DNA of 11,608 nucleotides from Asterionellopsis glacialis (GCA_014885115.2 WKLE02001546.1:3742-15349); one strand, 5' to 3'. Positions 1-9,889 are shown, counted from the first letter of the stretch. Program-made: numbers and translations. Notes: generated by a model not told the origin, from the letters alone.

Positions 1-90
1 GCTTCTGTTGCTTCTCTGCGTGCAGAACTTGCTGTGTTGCAGGCTGCACCACACAAAGCCGATAGAGAGATTCCAGTGCGGAGAGCATAA
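1..90 (+). CDS. possible 3' end of an upstream gene (partial)
   Basis: The window opens inside a frame that stays open for 29 codons and ends at TAA (88-90). The visible residues are Ala/Leu/Arg-rich, for example SVASLRAELAVLQAA, and look like the last turns of an amphipathic helix or coiled coil followed by a basic tail (VRRA). No family can be named. The stretch is short, so an open frame here could be chance. A second frame is also open from position 2 to the TAA at 218-220, but its Cys/His-scattered translation looks less like protein. If the call is right, only about 135 bases separate this stop from the ATG of the next gene, so spacing is tight. Confidence 0.3.
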   Translation, partial: ASVASLRAELAVLQAAPHKADREIPVRRA

Positions 91-225
91 TATTATCGTC
101 ACTTGCAGATTCGGCATTGCATTGAAGAAGCAACGGTACAAGAAAGAGACGGAAGGTCCTGCAACCCAACATTACTCAAGTCAATTAAAAGAAGCATATT
201 CATTCTACACTGCAGACTAAAAAAA

Positions 226-1038
226 ATGATTTTGGCAACTACTACTCGAACAATATCATCTTTATCGGTTCGTCGTATAGCAGCAGCAAGGACCTCACGA
301 CGCTGTTTGTCTTGTTTGTCAGGCAGCAATTCCTCCTTTATGAAGACGAATTCCACCATTTCATCAACACAACGACAACAGCAACAGTCACCATGCCGTC
401 GTTGGATGTCTACGGATGAAGATTTGCCATACCATTTGGTTGTGGGTATGCCAGCTTTGTCGCCCACGATGGATCAAGGAACTTTGACTGCGTGGCATGT
501 CAAGGAGGGCGATACGTTCGGTGCAGGTGATTCATTAGCTGATATCGAAACAGATAAGGCAACAATTGCCTTTGAAGCACAAGATGATGGATGTGTAGCT
601 AAATTGTTGGTCGACGAAGGTACAGCTGATATCAATGTTGGGACACCCATCATGATTACGGTAGAAGAGGAAGAAGATGTTCAAGCCTTTGCCAATTACG
701 AAGTACCCGCTGCTGCCGCCGCACCCGCTGCTGTTGTAGAAGAAGAACCAGTGGCTGTACCTGAACCGGTCAAGAAGGAAGAAGCACCTGTTGTTGCTGC
801 TGCTGCTGCTGCACCTGCACCTGCTCCTGTGGAACCCACGACTCCTGCGGTACCTCCTCCTACTCCAGTTGTTGCTGAACCTGCTGTAGCTGCTGCATCA
901 TCTATGCTCATGACACCCACTATGGCACCTGCATGGGGAAGTACCGCCAAGGTTACATCACCTATTGCTAAAACCTTGGCCGCCAAACAGCAAAAGTATA
1001 TCGAAACGTATGGTACAACTGGACAACTTACTCTTTAA
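226..1038 (+). CDS. mitochondrial lipoyl-domain protein, pyruvate dehydrogenase E2/E3BP-like, lacking the catalytic core
   Basis: This encodes 270 residues. The start is the first in-frame ATG (AAAAAAATG) after the TAA at 88-90. Residues 1-62 form a typical mitochondrial presequence rich in Arg/Ser/Ala with almost no acidic residues; RRWMST at 58-63 resembles a processing site. Residues 69-150 are a lipoyl domain: MPALSPTM at 75-82, then the lipoylation loop ETDKAT with Lys111 as the predicted lipoyl-lysine. Such domains carry the acyl and hydride intermediates of 2-oxoacid dehydrogenase complexes in the mitochondrial matrix. An Ala/Pro/Glu linker, about 161-236, is the flexible swinging-arm linker type. 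The C-terminus (SPIAKTLAAKQ from 245, then YGTTGQLTL) resembles the start of the peripheral subunit-binding (E3-binding) domain but stops before its last helix. The roughly 230-residue acyltransferase core with its HxxxD active site is absent. It could be an E3BP/protein X-type subunit, a stand-alone lipoyl carrier, or a truncated E2 copy. The family call is firm; the exact role is open. Confidence 0.88.
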   Translation: MILATTTRTISSLSVRRIAAARTSRRCLSCLSGSNSSFMKTNSTISSTQRQQQQSPCRRWMSTDEDLPYHLVVGMPALSPTMDQGTLTAWHVKEGDTFGAGDSLADIETDKATIAFEAQDDGCVAKLLVDEGTADINVGTPIMITVEEEEDVQAFANYEVPAAAAAPAAVVEEEPVAVPEPVKKEEAPVVAAAAAAPAPAPVEPTTPAVPPPTPVVAEPAVAAASSMLMTPTMAPAWGSTAKVTSPIAKTLAAKQQKYIETYGTTGQLTL

Positions 1039-1132
1039 CTACCGTACAAAATGAAATGAGGTTGAACAATGATACGATGACAAGAAAAGAAAAAGAAAAA
1101 ATGCAAGGGACGCGTAAACGACCAATTGTGGG

Positions 1133-1138
1133 AATAAA
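1133..1138 (+). terminator. candidate poly(A) signal of the lipoyl-protein gene
   Basis: AATAAA lies 95 bases after the stop codon of the lipoyl-domain gene, a plausible distance for a cleavage and polyadenylation signal. The hexamer is common by chance in AT-rich spacer and algal signals are poorly conserved, so this is only a candidate. Confidence 0.3.
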
Positions 1139-1308
1139 AAGCGGGAAGGAAAGGAACGAAACGAGGTATAGAACATTCAAATTCAAAGCAGTATAACATT
1201 TTAAAAATCGTTATACATAGTATGATACATAATATTGTGCATGTACTATCTATTTATCTAGGCAAAAGCACAAACTTTGCTCTCACCGTGATTGACTTAT
1301 TCTTTGCA

Positions 1309-3332
1309 TCAGTATATTCTTTTTGTGTTGTGGTTGATACCACGTACAGTGTAGCACTCTTCTATCCGCCAAGAACCCCTGTGACATGGCTGTTCTCGTA
1401 TATATCTAACTCTGCCATTGTGCATCAGAACATAATCACCACCATGATGTTCAGGATTACAGTAGTTATTTTTCTTGATCGTGGTTGTTCTTCTGCAGGA
1501 AGGCCCAAAACCCAAGGTTGTTGCACTTGTCCAAGTTGCTGAATAAAGGTAGTGCAGCTGCCTTTCCTATTCCAAGATCAGGGGTGCAATAAATATTATA
1601 TCTTGACAAAAAACACCAACATTCTTTCCCTTTGTAGGTAAACCCGTAAGTGCTATTTTCAATCCTATGTGTTCAACATCTTCTGTCTTCCTGATATGAT
1701 ATACCCTTCTCTTCATAGTTGCATAGTTTCTCCTTTTTGGTGCTTCTTGTAATTCTTGGCACCTTCACTTCTATAGAGATGGCAAAGTTGTGCTTCTTCT
1801 TCAGTAATACTGGTCATTTTGCAAGCCTCAACACTATGTGCTGCTATCTTTTTGTCTTCTCCTGCTTGATCCAGTTTGTGCTCTGCCTTGGTTCTTGTAT
1901 ACATCAATAATTACTTCAAGTATTTCTTGACTACAGCATTGAGACCATATCTACAAGGTCTTTGCCATGTCACAAGGGGCTCCCATAGTACAATTGATTA
2001 CTACTATCAGATGGATTGTTGCAAGCATTGATAATAAAAATATTGCAGTCGCACAGCGATACTGTTTTGCACAATCATCTGTATGGCCATACATGACACC
2101 TCCTCCTTACCTATGCTGACATCAGAGCTCTCAAAGCTGTATCACTAATTATAGCATTTCCAGATTCATCTTTGGCTTCATTTTAGTCCCAATGGTGGAT
2201 CTGATAGAAGATCATTTTATGTAACTCTCTTAATGGAATTTGAAGTAGCATTTTGTCAACACAAACTTTTCTAGACAGATCCTTTGGATCTTTTATTATT
2301 AAAAAAATATCCTTGTAATAAGGAGAGGGTATAGCATGTGGATGGTTTAACATCCATTCAAACAACTTCTTGCAAATTTCTAACTTTGCTGTACTTCTTC
2401 CATTTTTTATGTAGGCCCAAGAAACTTCTTGTTAATTTCTTCAAATTCTTGCCTCTTGCTTAAGTCTCCCTTGTTTCTCTTCTGCTATTTTAAATATTTG
2501 GTAACCTGTACTTCTCTTCAATCCAAGAGACTTTGTATGGTCACATATTTTTGGATGCTTTTGCAATGACTCCAGCTGTTATGCACTGGGTGATGCTGCA
2601 CATACAACAAGATTACTCTCAAGAATAAATGATCTTTTTAGATTGGTGGTTGTTCTACCCTTAACATTGTTGGTTGTTGAAGCTGTTTCTATGAGCTTTT
2701 TCCTTTGCTGTTCATGATCCAGAACAACTTGTGCTGGAATTGGTTGCAATGAACCCACACTTTTAAAATATGGGCATAAAGCAGGATGATTAGATGCTTC
2801 TTGTTGTATAGCTAAAATTTGTTGGTTTACTGTGATCTTGGGATTGAGGACTGCTGTATCTTTGATTTTCTTAATTTGTCTTGACTTTGTCATCTTTGAA
2901 GATTTTCCACTAGCATTTTTTAAATATGTCCCCATGTTTATCAAAGTTAGAAAGCATCATACTTTATATCAAAATATAGAGTTTTTCCTAGCACCATAGC
3001 TTTTCTTTTCAAGGACCATGAAGATGGTAGTGGATTGTTATTGATAGTTGTAGGAATAGGAGGATTGTTGTTGTTGGAAGTTTGTTGTTTGCCCTGGTTT
3101 TCTTCTTCATTGAGAACATTCTCCACAAGCTTGTTCAACCTGGCATGTTGTAAAGCAAGTGATAGTGCCTTGACATGTTCATCATTAGTTGGATCACCAA
3201 GTTTCATGATTGAATCCAAAATTCTCTTCTCCAGTGTTCATCAACCCTTTCAGATCTAGCTTCTTTTTCCAAGCTGTTGGTTGTTGAGGACAATGATGAC
3301 AGAAGTGGAGAATCTGTTATTTTAGAGGACAT
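1309..3332 (-). pseudogene. decayed antisense open reading frame, probable transposable-element or repeat-encoded protein relic
   Basis: Read on the minus strand from an ATG at 3332-3330 (MSSKITDSPLLSS), protein-like sequence runs for about 2 kb but hops frames and hits stops. One frame carries residues to about 3222. A second runs from about 3237 to a TAA at 2949-2947 (GDPTNDEHVKALSLALQHAR, then an Asn/Pro-rich stretch). A third covers 2944 to 2111 with stops at 2581, 2443, 2434, 2185 and 2113, yet reads coherently across them: KLFEWMLNHPHAIPSP, KMLLQIPLRELHKM, then DESGNAIISDTALRALMSA. Further fragments occupy 1907-1713 (ITEEEAQLCHLYRSEGAKNY) and 1764-1309, the latter broken by a TAG at 1569-1567 and containing NYCNPEHHGGDYVLMHNG. 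This density of disablements with surviving protein character is what a dead gene shows. From memory, unverified, the RELH...ISDTALR block resembles proteins encoded by dispersed repeats in diatoms and oomycetes. I found no terminal repeats or target duplications, and no catalytic domain can be named. Confidence 0.6.
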
Positions 3333-3334
3333 AT

Positions 3335-3550
3335 TCATTCACCTGAAACTATGACAGCACAAAGTTGTGTTGATTTTTTTGAACAAGCCAATGATGGTCT
3401 TGTGACAATTTCTTCCTTTGGTTGGCAAGTCCCAAACTTATAGTAGTACCTCTCAATCCTTGACTCATTGGGATTTTGTCTTTTTGAGGCCTTGGTTCTG
3501 CTTCCTTTGTGACCTGCTTTGGTTCTTTGGCCAATCTTTCCCATGGTCAA
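3335..3550 (-). other. short basic open frame just upstream of the decayed element (coding status doubtful)
   Basis: A 71-codon minus-strand frame starts at an ATG (3550-3548) and ends three bases before the putative start of the decayed frame at 3332. Its translation is strongly basic at the N-terminus (MTMGKIGQRTKAGHKGSRTK) and later reads ERYYYKFGTCQPKEE. It may be an upstream piece of the same dead element, displaced by a frameshift, or chance. No family is recognised. Confidence 0.25.
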
Positions 3551-4662
3551 TGATTAATTGGAAATGGGAACAGCATGTGCAGAAGTGCTGCACACATAAC
3601 TCAACAACCATCCTGAGTCAGACCACACCAGAGAAGAACCACTAATGCATACACAAGAAAACAGTCTATGCATTTAGAATTCTGATATTCCATTCAGACG
3701 AGATAAACAAGGAGAAATCTCAATGCAGTACTTTCCATAGACAGAATCTTGACTTTGATCAAAATAAACAAAGCAAATTGCCATGAAAAACATATTTGGC
3801 ATCACAGACAATGCCAAAATTGTTACATTTTGATCAGTCCCCGTCTCACCTAATCCTGGAACAACTCACAAAACGCTATTCTTGTCACTATTCACATCCA
3901 AAGTGTGAGAAACACAAAGTAGATGGACTTATGGATTATCTCATTCAACATAAGATCAGTATGGCCTCAAAAGAATGTTCTTTTGCATGAGAGTAATGTC
4001 TATTGGGTGTTTGTTACACCACACACTTCCATCCAGAACTCATGGGACGAACTGAATTAAAAAGCCAACATTCAAGCTAGCTTACCCAATGCCGCTCCAG
4101 ACTTTCAAATCAGACTCTAGAAATCAACTTACCGCCAACAATGTACCAAGAAGAGTAATGCAAACTCAGGTTGCAAGCCGAATGTTAGTGGTCGAAACAC
4201 ATCGGTAGAATAGTAAGTACGATGAGCGTTGAAAATCACTCCTATTCTAAAATGGCTAGGGAGTGATTGTACAGGATGCAAAAGCAAAAACTCGCATTTT
4301 TCTGTATTGAGATATGTCCTACCAACGTTGGAGAGGTACTTAATACAACGTCCAGGTATGCGATGGAATTATTTAAAACATACAGTAATAGAGAGACGTA
4401 GGACTACCGTACCTGGTAGGACTAGAGAGTACGAGTACAGTAGAGACTAACTGTGACACTTGCTAGAGGGGAGAGGGGTCCTTCAAGAAGATCACCGCCC
4501 CCACAGCTGTGAGCTGTAAGATTATTGTTTGTAGCCATCGCATTGCTGACTACAGGACTATCCCATCTTTAGTTAGATCGCTGCAACTCTGCAGACTAGA
4601 GTCGTCTATCTAGGTCCTAGAGAGAAAGAGAGAGCTAAAGATTGAGAGATTTAAAGAAAAAG
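3551..4662. other. AT-rich intergenic spacer and upstream region of the Sec5 gene
   Basis: No convincing gene is visible in this 1.1-kb stretch. The longest frames are 60-75 codons, begin at TTG rather than ATG, and have no protein-like pattern. Small-scale structure: the TAGGACTA/CTACCGTACC cluster at 4399-4424 (listed separately); an inverted repeat ACAGCT-GTG-AGCTGT at 4503-4517; and a purine run (AGAGAGAAAGAGAGAG) at about 4619-4634, just before the Sec5 start. No TATA box or other core promoter element could be assigned with confidence. Some of the 3551-4100 part may be further eroded element sequence, but nothing legible survives. Confidence 0.5.
4399..4424. repeat. direct repeat TAGGACTA flanking a CTACCGTACC/GGTAG palindromic core
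   Basis: TAGGACTA occurs exactly at 4399-4406 and 4417-4424. Between and overlapping the copies, CTACC (4404-4408) pairs with GGTAG (4415-4419), and TACCTGGTA (4410-4418) is itself an odd palindrome. The 10-mer CTACCGTACC at 4404-4413 reappears at 10135-10144 in front of the last gene. The cluster lies about 240 bases upstream of the Sec5 ATG, where a regulatory site could sit, but function is inferred only. Confidence 0.45.
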
Positions 4663-7600
4663 ATGGCAGACGACAATGATTCCAATGACAACAACGAGGG
4701 CGGACCTGAACGATCTTCGTTGGAAGTTCGTGGATTACTGCGTAAATTAGACCCGGGGTTAAAGGCCGGTGGTGGACATAAGGAACGTGTCCGTCGAATG
4801 GCACGATTTCGGAATTATGTTTCGAGTGGAAAAGGACAAACGACTCCTGAATTTTATGACGATGACATTCCGTTGCTGTATTTGGGAAGTCACACGCCCG
4901 TTTTGGATGATGAGTTGGTGGGCGTGCCCTTGTACGGCCTCCTGCAAGCGTGTGGTAGTCCCAGTGAAGGTCAGCACGATGACGAAGGACATTTGAAACG
5001 CAGTTGCAAAAATGCCATGGCCTTGCTAAAGTACTTGCTCTTTGAACATATTGATTACGACAATGGAAAAGCATTGCAGCAACCGGTCAATGTGGGTGGT
5101 GACTCGTCCTCTGGTAAAAAGAAAGGAAAAGGCAATGCTACTACGAGTGGTGCAAGTGACGCATTGGGACAACAAGATTTAAATTTCTTTGCCCAAGCCT
5201 TTGTAGAATTAACGGTAGAGCAATATCAATGGATCAATTTGGATTATCATTTATTGGCTGCATCCAATCAAGCCAATACCAAACGTGGATTTTTAAGTGG
5301 AAGTGGTGGTGCGGATCCAGATATTGCATCCGAAATTGTTATCTTCTTAGTCACACGTCATGTTGCCTATCCCAATGATACCGCCACTCCCGGAGCAGCA
5401 GCCACCAGTAAACCCCAAGCCGATCCTATCCCCGTCGAAGCCTTATTAACTTCATCGGTTGCCCGTAAAGCCTTTGATGCATGGTTGCGCAAACACAAAT
5501 CGAAAAAAATAATTGACCAAGTCAAAAGTGCCAATGCCGCTGTAGCTCAACTAAAACAACAAAAGTTACGAGAAGAACAAGAACAAAACGAGGAGGACTC
5601 TTCCGATGAAGAATTGTTAGATGAAAATGGGGATCCTGTCAATATTTTTTCCAAAAAGCCAAAGGCACGAAAGAAAACCAAAGAAGAAGTTGAGGAAGAA
5701 GAAGAACGACGCTTGCAAGATTTAAAGGATTTAGGTATGGATATTTTTTCAAGAGAAAAAATTAGAAATAGTACAGGACGTGATGGAAATGGACAAGGTA
5801 TGTGTTTGTATAGTAATGTAGTCATGTTTGTTGCTATTTTTGCTTTTGTGAATGTTGTTCTTGTATGAAAGTGCACCTGACAACAATCACACGATAATAT
5901 ATATGTATGTATGTATGTATGTATGTTTGTTTGCCTTTGCCTTTCTCATCTTGCTACTTTATTATGATTATTATCATTCAATTAGCTACACGTTGGGTGG
6001 AATCCGATATCTATCGTGCCCAAACATCACGTCAAAATGCATTAGCCAAGGGTAAGGCAATCGAAACCTTACGCGAAGTCGAAGATGCAGCGAAAGAACA
6101 AGCTGCAGCTGAAGAGGAAAAAGCCAAACAAATGTCCAAAGACCCATTAGGCATACGAAGTGACGAATTTGATTTGCGTCTAGTGCAAGACCAACGGAAT
6201 GATTTATTAGAACAGGCTCTTCAGGACATTGAAGACGATTTACAAGAAGCCTTACAAGAAGAAGATTTAGGAAAATCCAGTACTAGTGGCACGGGTGGAA
6301 CACCTACAGGTCGCGCACTAAGTGATCGACAACAACAATTGGCTAACCTGGAGGCACAAAAAGAATCATTAGAAAGTGTCATGGATACAGTATTTGATGC
6401 GGAATTGGCTGCCAAACGTAGCGTGGGTGCTACTAATTTGACTCCTGGTGGGGATTCTACCAATAACAAAAAAGGACATCGATCTTCCATATCTCCGAAA
6501 GATTCTTCCAAAAAGAAGAACACTACTGCTGCTACTGAACCAACAAGTGCCTTGGTAAAAAAAGATGCATCTGTCTTACCTACAGATTCAAATTTTGATC
6601 CATTGTTGTTTTTAACATTAGTACATCGGGATGCATCCTTTCAACAATTGGCAAGAAGTATGACAAGATTAACACGTATGTATATATTCTACAGTATTAT
6701 TTTTGTTTGTTGCTTTTGTTTGATGGGAAATGCAAATCTCGCAACACAACACAAAACTAAAGCTCACGTATGTCTCTTTGATCTCGTTTCTTTCATGCTC
6801 ATGTATATTCTTTCATGGACCATCCATACAATACCCACATCCATATGCCTAAACAATATACAGACAAAACGGATGATCAAGCACAACAACTTCAAAACTT
6901 AGTACGTGATAATTTTGAATTGTTCATGCGTTGTGCGGATGATTTTGATGTCTTCAATGAAAAGGGTGGATTGTCCGGCGGTACCGCAACATCTACATCG
7001 GTTGCTACCCGTGGTGGGGCACGTGGATTAAACGAAAGGTTGGATACCTTGGATGCCTTTGCTGAAGCATGTTCCGAACAGGCACGTAAATCCTTCAAAC
7101 CATTGTTGGATAATACCGAAGAAGTGCGTAAGGTCCAAGCTAGTTTAGCTGTCTTACAACGTGTAGCACCTATCCTACAGGCACCTACATTGATGAGGCA
7201 ACATATTGAAAATGGCAGATTTTCACAAGCCCTTAAGGAATACAGAAGAGTCATGATTATTGATGAAAGCTGTAACATTGATTTATTGAATCATGTCAAG
7301 CATAAGGCAGCTGAATGTGCAAGAGATGCAAGGATTGATTTAGAATCAAGATTGGCCCGTGAAAATTCATCCATTACGAGTTTGCTAGATGCTATTCGTG
7401 ATTTGCGTGAATTGTTGGAGTTACAAGTCGACAATGACAACCGAAACAGTAAAAGTAGCGGTAGTAATGGTAACACTCATACAAATAAAAATGGTGATGT
7501 TGTCATTACAAATAGTACGGCTGCTACACCGAAACAAAAAACTAATTCTACCGGTGCTGGTGCCGGACGTCAAGGTTTGTTTCACGTAGGTGGATTACGT

Positions 7601-9678
7601 ATTCAGGTACGTGATCATCCACCTGCATTAGCATGCTTGCTTTTACAATCGGCACATTTTACATTACTGGTACGTCGTACCATTGAAGAAACAGAAAGTA
7701 ATACTCAATTGATATTTGAAGGTGAATCATTATCCAACTTACACGGTGGTGAAGGTAACGTGGAACGGATGTTGCAACAAAACAACCACAACGCGGCAGA
7801 TGGATCAGTTATAGCAGCATCCGCATCAGATAGCAACAACAATGCATCTGCAATAACTGGTACAACAGCGAATATGGATTCTTCTGTAACAAGTTCTAAA
7901 GTCGGTGGTGCAACAGCGACGAGCAGCATTACCAATAGTGCTGGTGGTGGCGTAGGAGCATCGGGAGCCTCCACCACATCTGGCAGTGCCAAAAAGTCAT
8001 CCTCCAACCAATGGAAGTATGATATTTTGGATGCACGTGTGATTGCAACTATGAGTGCTGTGGAAGTTGTACAACGATGGTTACCACGGTTGCTACAAAT
8101 TGGTAATGCAGCACATGAAGATGAAAAGCGTCGTGCTGCACGTATTGGACGTCGAAAAGATAGTGATGGTGGAAAAGAAGATGATGACCATGATGAGTAT
8201 ATCAATTCTTCGCTGTACGTAGTTTTCGCATAGTGTGATACAGGTTGTTGTTGGTTTGAATGATTGTTGCCGTGCTTGCTGTTTCCATGACTCGGTCTCT
8301 CCCCCCCCCCACCTCCCTGCTCACTCTTGCTATCTTTTATCTTCTTTTAATTTTGGATCATAGATCGGCCTTTGAAGTGGTACTTACGAATATTACACCT
8401 GCTTTAAATCTGATTGTCGAACATGCAGCATTTTGTGCTCTTGGATCATCCACTCGTACAAGTGGAAGTGAAATTAAAATGAGTTTTGGTAAACGTTCAC
8501 AAGATAAACTTCGTATTCTTCTTCGATCACCACTCCCTCCCGCACAGTCATCCAAGTGTTCTAGGGAATTAGCCAAATTAGTAGATATCATTGTGAACAG
8601 TTCAGCTACAGCAAATGGTCTTCGTCCTACCAAGGCTACCACAGATGCATTGGCTTCTGCTTCTTCCTCTTCAGCAGCAGCAGCATTGAAGGCATCTTCT
8701 TCTTCGTATGCACGTATTTCACCCTTGGATGATTGTCGTGTATTGGCAGAAGAAGCTGTGGTAACTGTGGAAAAACGTAGATGTATTTATGCGTTTGACG
8801 TATGTTCCCGTAGTTGCTTCAGTCGTGCACAGGGGAGTGGTAAATTTGATGTGGAATCCTTATTGAATTGCTTACAGAATTTATTAAACGAATTGACCCG
8901 TGCCGAAGATTGTGCCGAAGAAGTTGAAAAGGGATGTGAAATTGTCGTTCGTCGATGTTGTGATGGTTTAGCAAGTTATGTACGAGATCGTGGTGATTCA
9001 GCACGTCTCCGAGCTGTATCCGAATGCGCCGATGCCCTGACAGCCATTGCGGATATTATTCGTGAAGTTGGATATTTGACGGGGGGACGTGTGGAAGCTG
9101 TCGAAGAAATCATGACCGAAGATGTGTTGGGATTGGAAAGTGTATTGTTTGATGAATTTTTAGATAATATTCGTCACAATGTTGCAAGTTCTACCAGAAT
9201 TGGTTGGTTGCAACCAGGAGTAGGAGGTTCTTCTTCGGATGATATTGCTACTTCTGGTACTACCTTTTCTCCGTACTTGTCAGCTTCCTTGTTGGCTATT
9301 GTACGGTGTCGAGCACAAGTTGAACGCGCCTTGGGTGAGACGATACGTCGATCCGATGGTATATCGTATAATTTACTTGCCATGCAAACTGCTGCAGATG
9401 GTGTGATTTGCGGCATTTGTGATGAAATAGCGGAGCGAAAGTTACAAATGAAGGTCCGTCAAGCCGATCGATTAGCCAATGAATTGTCATTTTTAATAAA
9501 TACATTGAAAAAGTATTTAAGTACCGAAACACTCGCCATGGTGAACAATTCACGTCGAATGCTATGTTCCAAAGCTGGACGTGGTGGCGGCGCACAAGGG
9601 GGTGGTCCGGATGGATTAGCTGCCTTGGAAGAACTTGAACGGCTTGGCCGTGTGTACGTGTTATGTCTTGGAGAATAA
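4663..9678 (+). CDS. SEC5: exocyst complex component Sec5 (EXOC2), four exons
   Basis: The exons are 4663-5797, 5986-6675, 6864-8214 and 8364-9678, giving 1496 residues. All three GT-AG junctions restore the frame, completing Ala379, His609 and Leu1059. The start is the first ATG (AAAAAGATGGCA) after an in-frame TAA at 4636-4638. Sec5 is a rod-like subunit of the octameric exocyst, which tethers secretory vesicles to the plasma membrane. The family signature starts at about residue 580: FDPLLFLTLVHRDASF, LQNLVRDNFELFMRCADDFD, then FKPLLDNTEEVRKVQASLAV, LQAPTLMRQHIENGRFSQAL and YRRVMIIDES. This matches the Sec5 domain pattern (LVHxxTSF, LVxxNFxxF, LPxxxRxxIExGxYxxxxxDY). Residues 1-578 are an extension: a helical-looking block (about 15-280) with no recognised fold, then acidic/basic coiled coil (about 281-365 and 390-470) and Ser/Lys-rich linkers. 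Low-complexity inserts lie at about 801-850 and 908-988. I see no IPT/TIG domain as in animal Sec5. Yeast and animal proteins are about 920-970 residues, so this one is long. An AATAAA (9674-9679) overlaps the stop. Confidence 0.85.
5798..5985 (+). other. Sec5 intron 1
   Basis: This is a 188-nt GT-AG intron with donor AAG|GTATGT and acceptor TTCAATTAG|CT. It splits a codon after the first base (G|CT, Ala379) and joins GNGQ to TRWVESDIYRA in frame. Unspliced, the exon 1 frame runs on to a TGA at 5866-5868. It contains an ATGT tetranucleotide run at 5903-5926. Confidence 0.85.
5903..5926 (+). repeat. (ATGT)6 microsatellite in Sec5 intron 1
   Basis: Six perfect ATGT units lie inside intron 1, about 60 bases before the acceptor, followed by two degenerate TTTG units. 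It is a likely length-variable marker with no coding role. Confidence 0.9.
6676..6863 (+). other. Sec5 intron 2
   Basis: This is a 188-nt GT-AG intron with donor ACAC|GTATGT and acceptor AATATACAG|AC. It interrupts the Sec5 domain between ...SMTRLT and KTDDQAQQLQ, splitting a His codon (C|AC). Its 188 bases contain no stop in the exon 2 frame, so the frame crosses it and then enters exon 3 out of register. Continuity of the Sec5 domain across the splice is the main support for the junction. Confidence 0.85.
8215..8363 (+). other. Sec5 intron 3
   Basis: This is a 149-nt GT-AG intron with donor CGCT|GTACGT and acceptor GATCATAG|AT. It splits a Leu codon after two bases (CT|A) and joins YINSS to SAFEVVLTNITPAL. 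A pyrimidine-rich tract at about 8295-8350, including a C10 run at 8301-8310, precedes the acceptor. The exon 3 frame would otherwise end at the TAG at 8231-8233. Confidence 0.8.
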
Positions 9679-9867
9679 ATATTGCACACAGTGTACGAAA
9701 CCAAAAAAAAAAGCAGGGAACACTTCGTTTGTTTTTTGTAGTAACTTTTTATATAAATTACTTTAGTAATAAGTTGTACACCCCAAAGGTACTAGAGGTA
9801 TGCCCTCCAATCTCCTTTGCGACATGTCAATTGTATGGTTCTTTCTCGACTGACTCCAAAGTAGTCA

Positions 9868-9889
9868 CAAGTCAGCTAGCTCTGACTTG
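9868..9889. repeat. perfect inverted repeat, 8-base arms with 6-base spacer
   Basis: CAAGTCAG (9868-9875) is exactly complementary to CTGACTTG (9882-9889), separated by CTAGCT. It lies about 190 bases after the Sec5 stop. It could form a short hairpin in a 3' end or be a dimeric protein-binding site; nothing else decides between these. Confidence 0.5.

Noticed and set aside
103..225. In-frame upstream extension of the lipoyl gene
   Set aside because: The frame is open from the TAA at 88-90 but contains no ATG before 226, and the sequence from 226 already forms a complete mitochondrial presequence.
1222..1542. A 106-codon plus-strand frame beside the lipoyl gene
   Set aside because: The minus strand of the same stretch reads more convincingly as part of the decayed element (NYCNPEHHGGDYVLMHNG), and this frame has only T-rich hydrophobic scatter.
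3796..3990. A 64-codon plus-strand frame in the spacer
   Set aside because: It starts at TTG, has no recognisable motif and is flanked closely by stops. It was considered as an element fragment, but no second fragment lines up with it.
1039..4662. Search for terminal inverted or long terminal repeats bounding the decayed element
   Set aside because: By eye I found no matching ends or target-site duplications around 1040-1300 and 3330-3700, so no mobile-element boundary is annotated.
4610..5074. A 154-codon minus-strand frame opposite Sec5 exon 1
   Set aside because: It is antisense to a well-supported exon, with Cys/His/Arg scatter typical of a shadow frame.
5798..6863. Sec5 introns 1 and 2 having the same length (188 nt), as if duplicated
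   Set aside because: Beyond the GTATGT donors and general T-richness the two introns do not align, so the equal length is taken as coincidence.
7705..8205. A 166-codon minus-strand frame opposite Sec5 exon 3
   Set aside because: It mirrors the Ser/Asn/Ala low-complexity part of the exon, and the sense strand carries the recognised protein.
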